Part shown: piece by piece, positions 28,777 to 39,342 of the stretch | Layout of the letters: each line of letters opens with the position of its first letter | Position numbering within the stretch: the stretch's first letter is position 1 | DNA from: Selenobaculum gibii | Lineage (GTDB): Bacteria; Bacillota; Negativicutes; ICN-92133 | Length of the DNA stretch: 64,000 bases | Direction of reading: 5' to 3' | Assembly (NCBI RefSeq): GCF_030273445.1 | Contig: NZ_CP120678.1 | Location: 1,899,501-1,963,500 of the forward strand | Program-made: the position numbers and the translations under genes | Notes under the pieces: generated by a model | The model's input: only the letters and a program-made list of their open reading frames with translations | Told to the model about the DNA's origin: nothing | Databases searched by the model: none

Positions 28777-29145
28777 TTAGATTACTTCTGGAGCTAGGGA
28801 TACGATCTTCATAAAATCTTTTTCACGTAACTCTCTAGCTACTGGTCCAAATATACGAGTACCTCTAGGTGTCTTATCATCTTTGATCACTACCGCAGCA
28901 TTTTCATCAAAGCGAATATAAGAACCGTCAGGACGACGTAAACCTTTTTTAGAACGTACAACTACAGCTTTAACAACATCACCTTTTTTCACCATACCAC
29001 CTGGAGATGCGGATTTAACTGCAGCTACAATTACGTCACCAATGTTAGCAAATTTACGGTAAGAACCACCAAGCACACGAATGCACATGATCTCTTTCGC
29101 ACCAGTATTATCACCAACATTAAGCATTGTTTGTTGTTGAATCAT
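28777..29145 (-). CDS. rplN: 50S ribosomal protein L14
   Basis: Interface protein near the sarcin-ricin loop, 122 residues. ATG 29145 gives the highly conserved [20 protein letters not shown] with GGAGGG upstream; an earlier in-frame start is not conserved. Ends [19 protein letters not shown]. Confidence 0.98.
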   Translation of the reverse strand: MIQQQTMLNVGDNTGAKEIMCIRVLGGSYRKFANIGDVIVAAVKSASPGGMVKKGDVVKAVVVRSKKGLRRPDGSYIRFDENAAVVIKDDKTPRGTRIFGPVARELREKDFMKIVSLAPEVI

Positions 29146-29204
29146 TGTTTTCCCTCCTTTATGAAATTCTTCCATTCATAGAGAATACAAAAGTCGTTGT
29201 ATTC

Positions 29205-29462
29205 TTATTTAGCTCTTTCAAGAACTTCAATAACTCTCCAACGTTTGTCTTTAGACAATGGACGAGTTTCCATGATTTCAACAGTATCGCCAATATGGCT
29301 GTCATTGTTTTCATCATGAGCTTTAAATTTTACAGTCTTTTTCACTGCTTTTTTGTAAAGTGGATGTTGCTCTAAATCTTCAACAGCAACTACAACTGTT
29401 TTATCCATTTTGTCGCTCACAACTTTACCGATTCTAGTTTTACGTTCATTTCTTTCACTCAT
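29205..29462 (-). CDS. rpsQ: 30S ribosomal protein S17
   Basis: Early-assembly OB-fold protein, 85 residues from ATG 29462 ([20 protein letters not shown]), with GGAGG eleven bases upstream. The conserved [20 protein letters not shown] is present. Lies between rpmC and rplN. Confidence 0.97.
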   Translation of the reverse strand: MSERNERKTRIGKVVSDKMDKTVVVAVEDLEQHPLYKKAVKKTVKFKAHDENNDSHIGDTVEIMETRPLSKDKRWRVIEVLERAK

Positions 29463-29508
29463 GTAAAAAGCCTCCTTCCGTTGCATATCATTCTAGCCGT
29501 CGAAATCC

Positions 29509-29712
29509 TTACGCTTGCTCAGCTTTTAACTCTTGCTCACGTTGGATTGTCTTAATACGGGCAATCGTTTTCTTTACTTCTTTGATACGCATTGGATTTT
29601 CAAGCTGACCAGTAGCAAGTTGAAATCTGAGGTTAAATAATTCTTCTTTTAGGGAAGCAAGTTTTTGGTTAAGTTCACCAGCACTCATATCGCGTATATC
29701 ATTAACCTTCAT
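29509..29712 (-). CDS. rpmC: 50S ribosomal protein L29
   Basis: Small coiled-coil protein near the exit tunnel, 67 residues, with [20 protein letters not shown]. Its start overlaps the end of rplP by eleven bases, so the two are likely coupled. Confidence 0.97.
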   Translation of the reverse strand: MKVNDIRDMSAGELNQKLASLKEELFNLRFQLATGQLENPMRIKEVKKTIARIKTIQREQELKAEQA

Positions 29713-30163
29713 TTACTTCACCGCCCTCCGCTTGCGCTTTCGCCTGCGCTATTGATTGTGCTTTTGTTACGAATTTTGTTTTAATAGGAAGTTTGTGTGC
29801 TGCAAGACGCATAGCTTCTTTAGCTACTTCTTCAGCAACGCCATCCATTTCAAACATGATACGACCTGGTTTTACTACTGCTACCCAGTATTCAGGTGAA
29901 CCTTTACCACTACCCATACGAGTTTCAGCAGGTTTTGCAGTTACAGGCTTATCAGGGAATATTTTAATCCAAACTTTACCACCACGTTTGATGTAACGAG
30001 TCATCGCAATACGTGCAGCTTCAATTTGTCTATTTGTAATCCATGCTGGTTCAAGCGCTTGTAAGCCAAATTCACCATGACTTACTGTGTTACCTCTTAG
30101 CGCTTTACCTTTCATACGACCACGGAACTGTTTACGGTGTTTCACTCTTTTTGGTAATAACAT
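29702..30163 (-). CDS. rplP: 50S ribosomal protein L16
   Basis: Large-subunit protein next to the peptidyl-transferase centre, 153 residues against about 140-145 in most species. The core ([40 protein letters not shown]) is standard. The added length is an Ala/Gln/Glu-rich C-terminal tail ([17 protein letters not shown]). The start shares a base with the end of rpsC. Confidence 0.97.
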   Translation of the reverse strand: MLLPKRVKHRKQFRGRMKGKALRGNTVSHGEFGLQALEPAWITNRQIEAARIAMTRYIKRGGKVWIKIFPDKPVTAKPAETRMGSGKGSPEYWVAVVKPGRIMFEMDGVAEEVAKEAMRLAAHKLPIKTKFVTKAQSIAQAKAQAEGGEVNEG

Positions 30164-30834
30164 TATGCTTCGCTCCCTTCCACTTCGGCAGCAGCAGGTC
30201 TTTTTACTTCTGGTAAAACTTCACCTTTGAAAATCCATACTTTTACGCCAATTAAGCCGTAAGTTGTATGTGCTTCAGCAGTACCGTAATCAATGTCAGC
30301 TCTTAAAGTATGAAGTGGAATACTACCTTCACGATAAGATTCACTTCTTGCAATTTCAGCACCGCCTAAACGACCGCCTACCATTACTTTAATACCTTTC
30401 GCGCCCATACGCATTGTACGACCAACAGCTTGCTTCATCGCACGACGGAACGCAATACGACGTTCTAATTGAGCTGCAATATTTTCAGCAACTAATGTTG
30501 AATCAAGATCAGGTTGTTTAATTTCAGCAATATTGATATCAACGTGTTTAGTTGTTAATTTTTTTAAGCCTTTTTTAATAGTTTCAATTCCTGAACCGCC
30601 ACGACCGATAACCATACCTGGTTTCGCTGTGTGAATCGTTAATTTTAAACGATTTTGTCCACGTTCAGTTTCAATTTTTGATACGCCCGCAGTACGAAGT
30701 GATTCTTTCAAATACTTACGAACTTTTATATCTTCATGCAAATTATTTGCATAATCTTTATCAGCATACCACTTAGCATCCCATGTTTTTACAACACCAA
30801 GACGTAAGCCATGTGGATTAACTTTTTGACCCAA
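30163..30834 (-). CDS. rpsC: 30S ribosomal protein S3
   Basis: Part of the mRNA entry-tunnel helicase of the 30S head, 223 residues. The KH domain is seen at [20 protein letters not shown], and the C-terminal domain at [20 protein letters not shown]. Starts [20 protein letters not shown]. Normal order rplV-rpsC-rplP. Confidence 0.98.
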   Translation of the reverse strand: MGQKVNPHGLRLGVVKTWDAKWYADKDYANNLHEDIKVRKYLKESLRTAGVSKIETERGQNRLKLTIHTAKPGMVIGRGGSGIETIKKGLKKLTTKHVDINIAEIKQPDLDSTLVAENIAAQLERRIAFRRAMKQAVGRTMRMGAKGIKVMVGGRLGGAEIARSESYREGSIPLHTLRADIDYGTAEAHTTYGLIGVKVWIFKGEVLPEVKRPAAAEVEGSEA

Positions 30835-30850
30835 TTCGTTTCCCTCCTTC

Positions 30851-31183
30851 TTATCTTTCTTTTACAACAACTGTTACATGACTGGAACGTTTTAGGATTT
30901 TAAACGCTTGCCCACGGGAACGTGGATGAATGCGTTTTAATGTAGGTCCTTGATCTACATATGCTTCTGCAACGTATAATTTATCAACATTCATATCAAA
31001 GTTATGTTCAGCATTTGCTACCGCTGAGCCTAACACTTTTTCTATTACATCAGCACCAACTTTTGGTGTGAATTTTAAAATCGCAAACGCTTCTGCAACG
31101 TTTTTGCCACGGATTAAGTTCATGACAATACGAATTTTACGAGGCGTAATACGAATATATTTTGCAACTGCTTTAGCTTCCAC
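30851..31183 (-). CDS. rplV: 50S ribosomal protein L22
   Basis: Lines the peptide exit tunnel, 110 residues. The core ([20 protein letters not shown]) and the beta-hairpin loop region ending [20 protein letters not shown] are present. Lies between rpsS and rpsC with a good ribosome site. Confidence 0.98.
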   Translation of the reverse strand: MEAKAVAKYIRITPRKIRIVMNLIRGKNVAEAFAILKFTPKVGADVIEKVLGSAVANAEHNFDMNVDKLYVAEAYVDQGPTLKRIHPRSRGQAFKILKRSSHVTVVVKER

Positions 31184-31206
31184 AGATTAGCCTCCTTTCG
31201 GCAAAA

Positions 31207-31488
31207 CTACTTAAGTGATGTACGTCTTTCTTCGCCAGAATGACCCTTAAATGTACGAGTCGGTGCGAATTCACCAAGTTTGTGACCTACCATATCTTCT
31301 GTTACATAAACAGGTACATGTTTACGTCCGTCATGTACTGCAATAGTATGACCAACAAAACTAGGAAGAATAGTAGAACTACGTGACCAAGTCTTTATAA
31401 CCTTTTTTTCATTAGCATCATTCATAGCGTCAATTTTTTTCACTACGCTTTCATGCACATAAGGTCCTTTTTTAATCGATCTTGACAA
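31207..31488 (-). CDS. rpsS: 30S ribosomal protein S19
   Basis: Head protein paired with S13, 93 residues. No ATG fits. TTG 31488 stands eight bases after AAAGGAGG and gives (M)[18 protein letters not shown], matching the family start. An earlier ATG at 31509 overlaps the ribosome site and adds unconserved residues. The end GEERRTSLK is complete. Confidence 0.96.
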   Translation of the reverse strand: MSRSIKKGPYVHESVVKKIDAMNDANEKKVIKTWSRSSTILPSFVGHTIAVHDGRKHVPVYVTEDMVGHKLGEFAPTRTFKGHSGEERRTSLK

Positions 31489-31550
31489 CGATGTATCCTC
31501 CTTTCGCAAGGCAGCGATGCTGCTCGTATAAAATGTGTTTTAATTATTTA

Positions 31551-32378
31551 TTATTTCGTGCGAGCTTTAACAATAAGTTTGTCAGAAGCTTTTTTACGAC
31601 GAGTTTTAGCACCCATAGCACATTTACCCCATTTAGTAACTGGATTTTTACGACCAACTGGGCTACGGCCTTCACCACCACCATGTGGATGGTCATTAGG
31701 GTTCATTGCAACACCGCGGTTTTCTGGGCGAACGCCTTTCCAACGATTACGGCCTGCTTTACCAATTGTAATATTTTCATGTTCAAGATTACCAACTTGA
31801 CCGATTGTTGCACGGCAGTTGATGTGAACTTTTCTTAGTTCACCTGATGGCATACGAAGCAGTGCATAATCTCCCTCTTTCGCCATTAATTGAGCACCTG
31901 TACCAGCAGAGCGAACTAACTGTCCACCTTTACCGATTTTCAACTCAATGTTATGAAGCATAGTACCAACTGGAATATTTTTAATAGGTAATGCATTACC
32001 TGGTTTAATATCAGCATCAGGACCACTTACAACTTTATCTCCAACTTTTAAACCGTTTGGAGCTAAGATATAACGTTTTTCACCGTCAACATAGTTTAAA
32101 AGTGCAATACGCGCTGAACGATTAGGATCATATTCAATTGTTGCAACATTTGCAACAATACCATCCTTATTACGTTTGAAGTCAATGATTCTATAACGAC
32201 GTTTATGACCGCCGCCTTGATGTCTTACAGTTAAACGACCTTGTTGATTACGACCGCCAGTTTTATTAAGCGATACAACAAGAGATTTTTCTGGTTTATC
32301 AGTAGTAATTTCATCGAAACTAGCTACTGTCATAAATCTTCTACCTGCAGAATATGGTTTAAAACTTTTTACTGCCAT
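31551..32378 (-). CDS. rplB: 50S ribosomal protein L2
   Basis: Core large-subunit protein needed for subunit joining and peptidyl transfer, 275 residues. Contains the critical His region ([20 protein letters not shown]) and [20 protein letters not shown]. Standard order rplW-rplB-rpsS. Confidence 0.98.
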   Translation of the reverse strand: MAVKSFKPYSAGRRFMTVASFDEITTDKPEKSLVVSLNKTGGRNQQGRLTVRHQGGGHKRRYRIIDFKRNKDGIVANVATIEYDPNRSARIALLNYVDGEKRYILAPNGLKVGDKVVSGPDADIKPGNALPIKNIPVGTMLHNIELKIGKGGQLVRSAGTGAQLMAKEGDYALLRMPSGELRKVHINCRATIGQVGNLEHENITIGKAGRNRWKGVRPENRGVAMNPNDHPHGGGEGRSPVGRKNPVTKWGKCAMGAKTRRKKASDKLIVKARTK

Positions 32379-32409
32379 TGGGTTACCTCCTTTTCCAAAA
32401 AATCAGCTA

Positions 32410-32697
32410 TTATACGCCTTCGAAGAATTCAATGCTTTCTCCTGGAGCAAGTTTAACAATAGCTTTTTTATAGTCTGGGCGTTTACCTTGAGTACGCCCC
32501 ATACGTTTTGTTTTTCCTAAAACACGAACTGTGTTTACACTTGCAACTTTTACTTTGAAGATTTCTTCGACAGCTGCGCCGATTTCAATCTTGTTAGCAC
32601 CCTTTGCTACAACGAAAGTATATTTACCTTCTTGCATTAAAGCAGTGGACTTTTCAGTTACAAGTGGACGGATTAAAATATCACGTGCATTTGCCAT
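32410..32697 (-). CDS. rplW: 50S ribosomal protein L23
   Basis: Exit-tunnel protein and docking site for trigger factor and SRP, 95 residues. Conserved [20 protein letters not shown] start and [20 protein letters not shown] loop. The start shares a base with the rplD stop. Confidence 0.98.
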   Translation of the reverse strand: MANARDILIRPLVTEKSTALMQEGKYTFVVAKGANKIEIGAAVEEIFKVKVASVNTVRVLGKTKRMGRTQGKRPDYKKAIVKLAPGESIEFFEGV

Positions 32698-33320
32698 TAC
32701 GCAAGTACCTCCTCAATGCGGGTAACTGCATCTTTAGTAATGAAAAGCTTATTATGATTTAAGATATCATAAACATTAAGCCCACAAGAACTAATAGCTT
32801 TTACACCAGGAATATTACGGGAAGATTTCTCCACGTTTTCAATCATATCAGCTGTAATGATAAGAGCTTTCTTATCAAAACCAAAATCTTTCATCATTTG
32901 TACAACGTTTTTAGTTTTAGGTGCTGCAAAATCAATGCTGTCAACTACCACTAATTCACCATTTTGTACTTTTGAAGATAACGCACATTTAATTGCTAAA
33001 CGACGTTGTTTGCGAGGCATTCTGAATGCATAAGAACGAGGTGTTGGTCCAAAAACTGTACCACCGCCTACCCAAATTGGGGAACGAGTACTTCCTGAAC
33101 GAGCACGACCTGTACCTTTTTGTTTCCAAGGCTTACGGCCACCACCACGTACTAAACCTCTAGTTTTTGTTGCATGAGTACCAAGACGTTGGCTTGCAAG
33201 TTGCATTACCACAGCTTGATGAACAAGAGCTTCATTCACTTCTACGCCAAATACGCTTTCATTTAATTCTAACTCGCCGGCCTCTTTGCCTGCGATTGTA
33301 TAGACTGCTACTTTAGGCAT
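32697..33320 (-). CDS. rplD: 50S ribosomal protein L4
   Basis: Exit-tunnel protein, 207 residues from ATG 33320 ([20 protein letters not shown]). The tunnel-loop region reads [20 protein letters not shown]. In gamma-proteobacteria L4 also represses its own operon; nothing in this sequence shows that here. An ATG four codons earlier is too near the ribosome site. Confidence 0.97.
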   Translation of the reverse strand: MPKVAVYTIAGKEAGELELNESVFGVEVNEALVHQAVVMQLASQRLGTHATKTRGLVRGGGRKPWKQKGTGRARSGSTRSPIWVGGGTVFGPTPRSYAFRMPRKQRRLAIKCALSSKVQNGELVVVDSIDFAAPKTKNVVQMMKDFGFDKKALIITADMIENVEKSSRNIPGVKAISSCGLNVYDILNHNKLFITKDAVTRIEEVLA

Positions 33321-33354
33321 AATATAGCACATCCTCCTTTCGAGCTACAAGAGC

Positions 33355-33996
33355 TTATTTCTTAGGTTTTACAGTATTTCTTATCACTACGAAGCTACCC
33401 TTAGGTCCAGGAATAGCACCTTTAATTAAAACTAAATTACGTTCAGCATCTACTCTAACAATGCTTAAACGTTGAATTGTTACTTTATGAGCACCCATGC
33501 GGCCTGGTAATTTTTTACCTTTTAGTACTCTACCGCCGCCACCACTGATCATTGCACCAGTTGAACCTGGTTCACGATGTGACTTGGAGCCATGCCCCAT
33601 AGGTCCGCGTCTGAAATTGTGACGTTTGATACCGCCAGCAAAGCCTTTACCTTTTGCAGTACCAGTTACATCAATCAATTCACCAGCACTAAATATGTCA
33701 ACGCCGATAACATCACCGACTTTATATTCAGAAGCATCAGTTAAGCGCATTTCACGAATAAATTTTACAGGAGTTACACCAGCTTTAGTGAAATGACCTT
33801 TCATTGGTTTCGTAACTTTTTTATCTTTAACAGTACCAAAACCTAATTGTACCGCATTATATCCATCGTTTTCAACAGTTTTGTTTTGAACAACAAAGTT
33901 TTTACCGGATTCAACAACAGTTACAGGAACTACTTTGCCTTCTTCAGTAAAGATCTGTGTCATACCAAGTTTTTTACCTATAATTGCTTTAGCCAT
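33355..33996 (-). CDS. rplC: 50S ribosomal protein L3
   Basis: One of the first proteins in 50S assembly, 213 residues. Begins [20 protein letters not shown]; the loop reaching the catalytic centre is seen at [20 protein letters not shown]. Follows rpsJ by 15 bp with GGAGGTGG upstream. Confidence 0.98.
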   Translation of the reverse strand: MAKAIIGKKLGMTQIFTEEGKVVPVTVVESGKNFVVQNKTVENDGYNAVQLGFGTVKDKKVTKPMKGHFTKAGVTPVKFIREMRLTDASEYKVGDVIGVDIFSAGELIDVTGTAKGKGFAGGIKRHNFRRGPMGHGSKSHREPGSTGAMISGGGGRVLKGKKLPGRMGAHKVTIQRLSIVRVDAERNLVLIKGAIPGPKGSFVVIRNTVKPKK

Positions 33997-34011
33997 TTAT
34001 TCCACCTCCTC

Positions 34012-34323
34012 TTACAATTTAATCTCGATATCCACACCAGCTGGCAAATCTAAGCGCATTAAAGCATCTACAGTTTTGGAAGTTGGTTCTAAAATGTCAA
34101 TTAGACGTTTATGTGTGCGCATTTCAAATTGCTCACGGGAGTCTTTATTAACATGTGGAGAACGTAGGATTGTAAAGATTTTTTTCTCCGTAGGTAGTGG
34201 AATTGGACCAGATACCATTGCACCTGTTCTTTTTGCAGTTTCAACAATTTTCACCGCGCTTTGATCAAGTGCTTTATGGTCGTATGCTTTTAAACGAATT
34301 CTAATTTTTTGTTGTTTTGGCAA
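34012..34323 (-). CDS. rpsJ: 30S ribosomal protein S10 (NusE)
   Basis: Head protein that also serves in transcription antitermination with NusB and NusG. The core [20 protein letters not shown] through [12 protein letters not shown] is intact. TTG 34323, eight bases after AAGGAGG, gives 103 residues starting (M)PKQQKIRI, as in relatives. An ATG further upstream would add 17 unconserved residues and place the ribosome site inside the gene. Confidence 0.96.
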   Translation of the reverse strand: MPKQQKIRIRLKAYDHKALDQSAVKIVETAKRTGAMVSGPIPLPTEKKIFTILRSPHVNKDSREQFEMRTHKRLIDILEPTSKTVDALMRLDLPAGVDIEIKL

Positions 34324-34435
34324 TTTAATTTCCTCCTTATCGCCCTTTTCTAGAACGGACATTTCTCCGCGCAAGTTCCCTTATCAATGATAAGCAATCT
34401 TCCACGTCATCGCATTTGGGGTACCAAAAGCCTTT

Positions 34436-34467
34436 TTTATAGGGGCGACTTCTGTCGCCCCTATAAA
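34436..34467. other. Strong hairpin between tuf and rpsJ
   Basis: TTTATAGGGGCGAC and GTCGCCCCTATAAA form a perfect 14-bp stem with a TTCT/AGAA loop. Neither strand has a clean T-run next to it. It may be a partial terminator, a processing site or an mRNA-stability element between the str and S10 parts of the superoperon. Confidence 0.6.
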
Positions 34468-34480
34468 GCTAAGACTATAA

Positions 34481-35668
34481 TTATGCTTCAATGGAAGTTA
34501 CTACGCCAGCGCCTACTGTACGGCCACCTTCACGAATAGCGAAACGAAGACCTTCTTCAATAGCGATTGGAGTGATAAGTTCGATTGACATTTGAATGTT
34601 ATCACCAGGCATAACCATTTCTACACCTTCTGGTAAGTTAACTACGCCAGTAACGTCAGTTGTACGGAAGTAGAACTGTGGACGATAGTTAGTGAAGAAA
34701 GGAGTATGACGTCCGCCTTCTTCTTTGGATAAAACGTAAACTTCACCTTTGAATTTAGTGTGAGGTTTAATTGAACCTGGTTTTGCAAGTACTTGACCAC
34801 GTTCGATTTCTTTACGATCAACACCACGAAGTAATGCACCAATGTTATCACCAGCAACTGCACTATCAAGCAATTTGCGGAACATTTCAACACCTGTTAC
34901 AGTAGTTGATTTAGGTTCATCGTTCATACCAACGATTTCAATAACATCGCCAACTTTAACTTCTCCACGTTCAACACGGCCAGTAGCTACTGTACCACGA
35001 CCAGTGATTGTGAAAACGTCTTCGACTGGCATTAAGAAAGTTTTATCAGTATCACGAACTGGAGTTGGGATGTATTCATCAACAGCATCCATTAATTCAA
35101 AAATTTTAGCTGTATAAGTTGCATCACCTTCAAGAGCTTTAAGAGCTGAACCAGTGATTACAGGAATGTCATCACCAGGGAAGTCATAGCTGGAAAGAAG
35201 TTCGCGAACTTCCATTTCTACCAATTCCATAAGTTCTTCATCATCAACCATATCTGCTTTGTTTAAGAAAACAACCATAGCAGGTACGCCTACTTGACGG
35301 GAAAGAAGAATATGTTCACGAGTTTGTGGCATAGGACCATCAGCAGCACTTACAACTAAGATAGCACCATCCATTTGCGCAGCACCAGTGATCATGTTTT
35401 TTACATAGTCAGCATGGCCTGGGCAGTCAACGTGAGCATAATGTCTTTTCTCAGTTTCATACTCAACGTGGGAAGTGTTGATTGTGATACCACGTTCTCT
35501 TTCTTCTGGAGCTTTATCGATCATGGAGTAATCCATGAAATCAGCGCCGCCTTTTTCTGCTAATACTTTTGTAATTGCAGCAGTTAAAGTAGTTTTACCA
35601 TGGTCAACGTGACCAATTGTACCAATGTTTACATGTGGTTTACTTCTTTCAAACTTTTGTTTTGCCAT
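34481..35668 (-). CDS. tuf: Elongation factor Tu
   Basis: GTPase that delivers aminoacyl-tRNA to the ribosome, 395 residues. G1 [16 protein letters not shown]3 [10 protein letters not shown] and G4 NKADMVDD are intact, and the C-terminus ends [10 protein letters not shown]. Only one tuf copy is in the window. It follows fusA by 17 bp. Confidence 0.99.
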   Translation of the reverse strand: MAKQKFERSKPHVNIGTIGHVDHGKTTLTAAITKVLAEKGGADFMDYSMIDKAPEERERGITINTSHVEYETEKRHYAHVDCPGHADYVKNMITGAAQMDGAILVVSAADGPMPQTREHILLSRQVGVPAMVVFLNKADMVDDEELMELVEMEVRELLSSYDFPGDDIPVITGSALKALEGDATYTAKIFELMDAVDEYIPTPVRDTDKTFLMPVEDVFTITGRGTVATGRVERGEVKVGDVIEIVGMNDEPKSTTVTGVEMFRKLLDSAVAGDNIGALLRGVDRKEIERGQVLAKPGSIKPHTKFKGEVYVLSKEEGGRHTPFFTNYRPQFYFRTTDVTGVVNLPEGVEMVMPGDNIQMSIELITPIAIEEGLRFAIREGGRTVGAGVVTSIEA

Positions 35669-35685
35669 TGTTAAAAAATCCTCCC

Positions 35686-37764
35686 TTATTCGCCTTTGTT
35701 TTTAGCTGTAATAGCTTCTGATATATTTTTAGGAACTTCATCATAATGTGAAATTTCCATAGAGTAATTACCACGACCTTGTGTTTTAGAACGTAGGTCT
35801 GTTGCGTAACCAAACATTTCAGAAAGTGGAACGAATGCATTTACTACTTGAGCACCTGCGCGTGGTTCCATTCCTTCTATACGGCCACGTCTCGAGTTGA
35901 TATCACCGATAACATCGCCCATATACTCTTCTGGAACAACAACTTCAACTTTCATATATGGTTCTAAAAGTACTGGAGATGCTTTTTGAGCACCAGCTCT
36001 AAAGCCCATGGAACCAGCAATTTTGAACGCCATTTCTGAAGAGTCAACATCATGATAAGAACCATCATAAACAATAACTTTAATATCAACCATTGGATAA
36101 CCAGCAACAACACCGTTTTCCATAGCTTCTTTTACACCAGCTTCGATTGGACTGATATATTCTCTAGGAATCGCCCCACCGACAACCTTATTTTCAAAGC
36201 TAAATCCTACACCAGGTTCTTGAGGAACAAGTTCAAGCCAACAATGACCATATTGACCACGACCACCAGATTGACGAACAAATTTTCCTTCAGATTTAAC
36301 TGTTTTACGGATCGTTTCACGATAAGCAACTTGTGGTTTACCTACGTTACAATCCACTTTGAATTCACGAAGCATACGGTCAACAATGATATCAAGATGA
36401 AGTTCACCCATACCGGAAATGATACATTGACCTGTTTCTTGGTCGGTAGCCATACGGAATGTAGGATCTTCCTCAGCAAGTCTTGCAAGTGCAATACCCA
36501 TTTTTTCCTGATCGGCTTTTGTTTTTGGTTCAACAGCAACCGAAATAACAGGGTCTGGGAATTCCATGGATTCTAAAATGATAGGTGCTTTGTCATCACA
36601 AAGAGTATCACCTGTTGTAGTATCTTTTAAACCAACGGCTGCCGCAATATCACCACTGTAAACCATTTCGATTTCTTCACGACGATTCGCATGCATTTGT
36701 AAGATACGACCAATACGTTCTTTCTTGCCTTTTGTGGAGTTAAACACATAAGAACCAGAACCGATTGTACCAGAGTACACACGGAAGAACGCCAATTTAC
36801 CAACATAAGGGTCAGCCATAATTTTAAACGCTAAAGCAGAGAATGGAATCTCGTCACTAGCTTCACGATGATCTTCTTCACCGCTATCAGGATTAACACC
36901 TTTAATAGCTGGAATATCAAGTGGAGATGGCATATATTCAATTACTGCATCAAGCATCGGTTGAACACCTTTATTTTTGTAGGAAGAACCACAAAGAACA
37001 GGAGTCATTTTGCAATCAATTGTAGCTTTACGAACAGCCGCTTTAATTTCTTCTGTTGTTAATTCTTCGCCTTCAAGATATTTCATCATCAACTCATCAT
37101 CAGATTCTGCAACAGCATCCAATAAGATTTGACGATACTCTTCAGCCTTTTCCTTCATTTCATCAGGAATTGCTACTTCTTCACTCACTTTACCAAGTTC
37201 ATCTGAATAGATGATAGCATCCATTTTAATCAAATCAACCATACCAATAAAATCTTCTTCAGAACCGATTGGTAATTGAAGTGCTACTGGATTAGCATTT
37301 AAGCGAGTTTTCATCATATCAAGAACACGGTAAAAATCCGCACCCAAGATATCCATTTTATTTACGTAAGCCATACGTGGAACATGATATTTATCTGCTT
37401 GACGCCATACTGTTTCAGATTGAGGTTCAACTCCACCTTTTGCACAGAATACAGCAACAGAACCATCAAGCACTCTCAACGAACGTTCTACCTCAACTGT
37501 AAAGTCCACGTGTCCTGGTGTGTCAATGATGTTAATGCGATGATCTAGCCATTGGCAAGTAGTAGCAGCAGAAGTAATGGTAATACCTCTTTCTTGCTCC
37601 TGCGCCATCCAGTCCATAGTTGCCGCACCTTCATGAGTTTCACCAATCTTGTGCACTTTCCCAGTGTAAAATAGAATACGTTCAGTAGTAGTGGTTTTTC
37701 CGGCATCTATATGAGCCATAATACCAATGTTCCGAGTCTTTTCAAGTGGAAACTGTCTACCCAC
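35686..37764 (-). CDS. fusA: Elongation factor G
   Basis: Translocase GTPase, 692 residues. G1 [19 protein letters not shown], the switch [17 protein letters not shown] and G4 NKMDILGAD are present, followed by domains II-V ending near [15 protein letters not shown]. Its position between rpsG and tuf and its full set of G motifs make it the housekeeping factor and not a tetracycline-resistance or EF-G2 paralogue. Confidence 0.99.
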   Translation of the reverse strand: MGRQFPLEKTRNIGIMAHIDAGKTTTTERILFYTGKVHKIGETHEGAATMDWMAQEQERGITITSAATTCQWLDHRINIIDTPGHVDFTVEVERSLRVLDGSVAVFCAKGGVEPQSETVWRQADKYHVPRMAYVNKMDILGADFYRVLDMMKTRLNANPVALQLPIGSEEDFIGMVDLIKMDAIIYSDELGKVSEEVAIPDEMKEKAEEYRQILLDAVAESDDELMMKYLEGEELTTEEIKAAVRKATIDCKMTPVLCGSSYKNKGVQPMLDAVIEYMPSPLDIPAIKGVNPDSGEEDHREASDEIPFSALAFKIMADPYVGKLAFFRVYSGTIGSGSYVFNSTKGKKERIGRILQMHANRREEIEMVYSGDIAAAVGLKDTTTGDTLCDDKAPIILESMEFPDPVISVAVEPKTKADQEKMGIALARLAEEDPTFRMATDQETGQCIISGMGELHLDIIVDRMLREFKVDCNVGKPQVAYRETIRKTVKSEGKFVRQSGGRGQYGHCWLELVPQEPGVGFSFENKVVGGAIPREYISPIEAGVKEAMENGVVAGYPMVDIKVIVYDGSYHDVDSSEMAFKIAGSMGFRAGAQKASPVLLEPYMKVEVVVPEEYMGDVIGDINSRRGRIEGMEPRAGAQVVNAFVPLSEMFGYATDLRSKTQGRGNYSMEISHYDEVPKNISEAITAKNKGE

Positions 37765-37813
37765 TATTACATCGCTCCTTAATTAAGTATAGAGATAAAA
37801 TTCTATTTAGATA

Positions 37814-38305
<492 letters not shown>

Positions 38306-38316
38306 TTATCTTCAAA

Positions 38317-38697
38317 TTATTTTTTTTGTTTAGCGCGTTTCGCACCGTATTTAGATCTACCTTGCATTCGATTTTGAACACCAGCAGTATCTAAAGCACC
38401 GCGAACGATATGATAACGAACACCTGGTAAATCTTTTACCCTGCCGCCTCTAATCAATACAACGCTATGTTCCTGAAGATTGTGACCAATACCAGGGATA
38501 TATGCAGTTACTTCAATGCTATTAGTTAAACGAACCCTTGCGACTTTTCTTAATGCAGAGTTAGGTTTTTTAGGAGTAGTTGTATATACTCTCGTACACA
38601 CACCGCGCTTTTGTGGACATTCTTTCAAAGCTGGCGCTGTGGATTTCTTCGTCATACTTTCTCTACTTTTACGTATTAATTGGCTAATTGTAGGCAT
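38317..38697 (-). CDS. rpsL: 30S ribosomal protein S12
   Basis: Decoding-centre protein, 126 residues from ATG 38697 ([20 protein letters not shown]) after GGAGG. The streptomycin-site lysines are wild-type: [16 protein letters not shown] and [16 protein letters not shown]. It carries a longer N-terminal spacer than E. coli, as in other Gram-positive lineages. An in-frame ATG eleven codons earlier precedes the ribosome site and is rejected. Confidence 0.98.
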   Translation of the reverse strand: MPTISQLIRKSRESMTKKSTAPALKECPQKRGVCTRVYTTTPKKPNSALRKVARVRLTNSIEVTAYIPGIGHNLQEHSVVLIRGGRVKDLPGVRYHIVRGALDTAGVQNRMQGRSKYGAKRAKQKK

Positions 38698-38781
38698 ACA
38701 TGCACCTCCTTCCTCAAAATAAAGATTCATTATTTAATAACTTCAACTCAATTTATAAAAGAGTTGAAATTTTTAACAAAA

Positions 38782-39027
38782 TTACTTTAGAATAGCGACC
38801 GCCGCTGCCCCAACTTCAATTTTGCAGGCTTCACCAAGTTCAGCCATCGTATATTCTTCAGAAAAAAGAATATTTTTCGCTTCGCATAAATTTTTTAGCG
38901 GAACAATTACACGCGCATCAGCATCATTTCCTAAAAAAACACTTTCTACTACATCTTTATTAATAGATTTTGTGACTTGCTTGATGCCAATAACCCGATT
39001 CGCATTCTTCAAACGATTAAGCGCCAT
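38782..39027 (-). CDS. L7Ae/L30e-family RNA-binding protein (YbxF-like)
   Basis: An 81-residue protein of the kink-turn-binding L7Ae family, with the fold signature around VVESVFLGNDADARVIVPLK. Firmicutes usually keep such a gene between rpoC and rpsL, as here. The Bacillus homologue binds kink-turns in vitro; its cellular role is not fixed. ATG 39027, after GGGAG, is chosen over GTG 39036. It is the first gene after the str promoter. Confidence 0.88.
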   Translation of the reverse strand: MALNRLKNANRVIGIKQVTKSINKDVVESVFLGNDADARVIVPLKNLCEAKNILFSEEYTMAELGEACKIEVGAAAVAILK

Positions 39028-39080
39028 AATTTTCACTCCCGTGTTTCACAGATGATTCTTCTCATTTCTGGCACTCGTAT

Positions 39081-39109
39081 ATAATACCATTTGAAATAAT
39101 CATTGTCAA
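39081..39109 (-). promoter_or_regulatory. str operon promoter
   Basis: TTGACA (39109-39104), 17-bp spacer, TATTAT (39086-39081): near consensus. It lies 54 bp before the L7Ae-like gene and can drive the rpsL-rpsG-fusA-tuf genes. The rest of the 39110-39310 gap has no gene. Confidence 0.82.
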
Positions 39110-39311
39110 CACTTATTTAATCAATATTTTTAAGTACACGGTGCGTGGTGTGTCATTAATTCATTATAACAAAAATCCAGAAAATTATACCTTTTATTTC
39201 TATTTTTTAATTTTTTTAATCGTCTATTATTAATCTACATCTATATTAAAAGAAAGATTTTAAAATTTTCATAATATGAAAGCAACAAATTCCTATTAAT
39301 TCTTTATAAAA

Positions 39312-39341
39312 GAAAAAAGAGGACGAAAATCGTCCTCTTTT
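39312..39341 (-). terminator. Intrinsic terminator after rpoC
   Basis: AAAGAGGACG and CGTCCTCTTT stem (39315-39341). On the minus strand TTTTTTCTTTT follows. It starts two bases past the rpoC stop. Confidence 0.9.
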
Positions 39342-39342
39342 C

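Noticed and set aside
36052-36576. 174-codon plus-strand frame inside fusA
   Set aside because: The longest antisense shadow in the window, but it lies in conserved fusA and its composition (Asn, Thr, Phe rich) mirrors fusA codon use.
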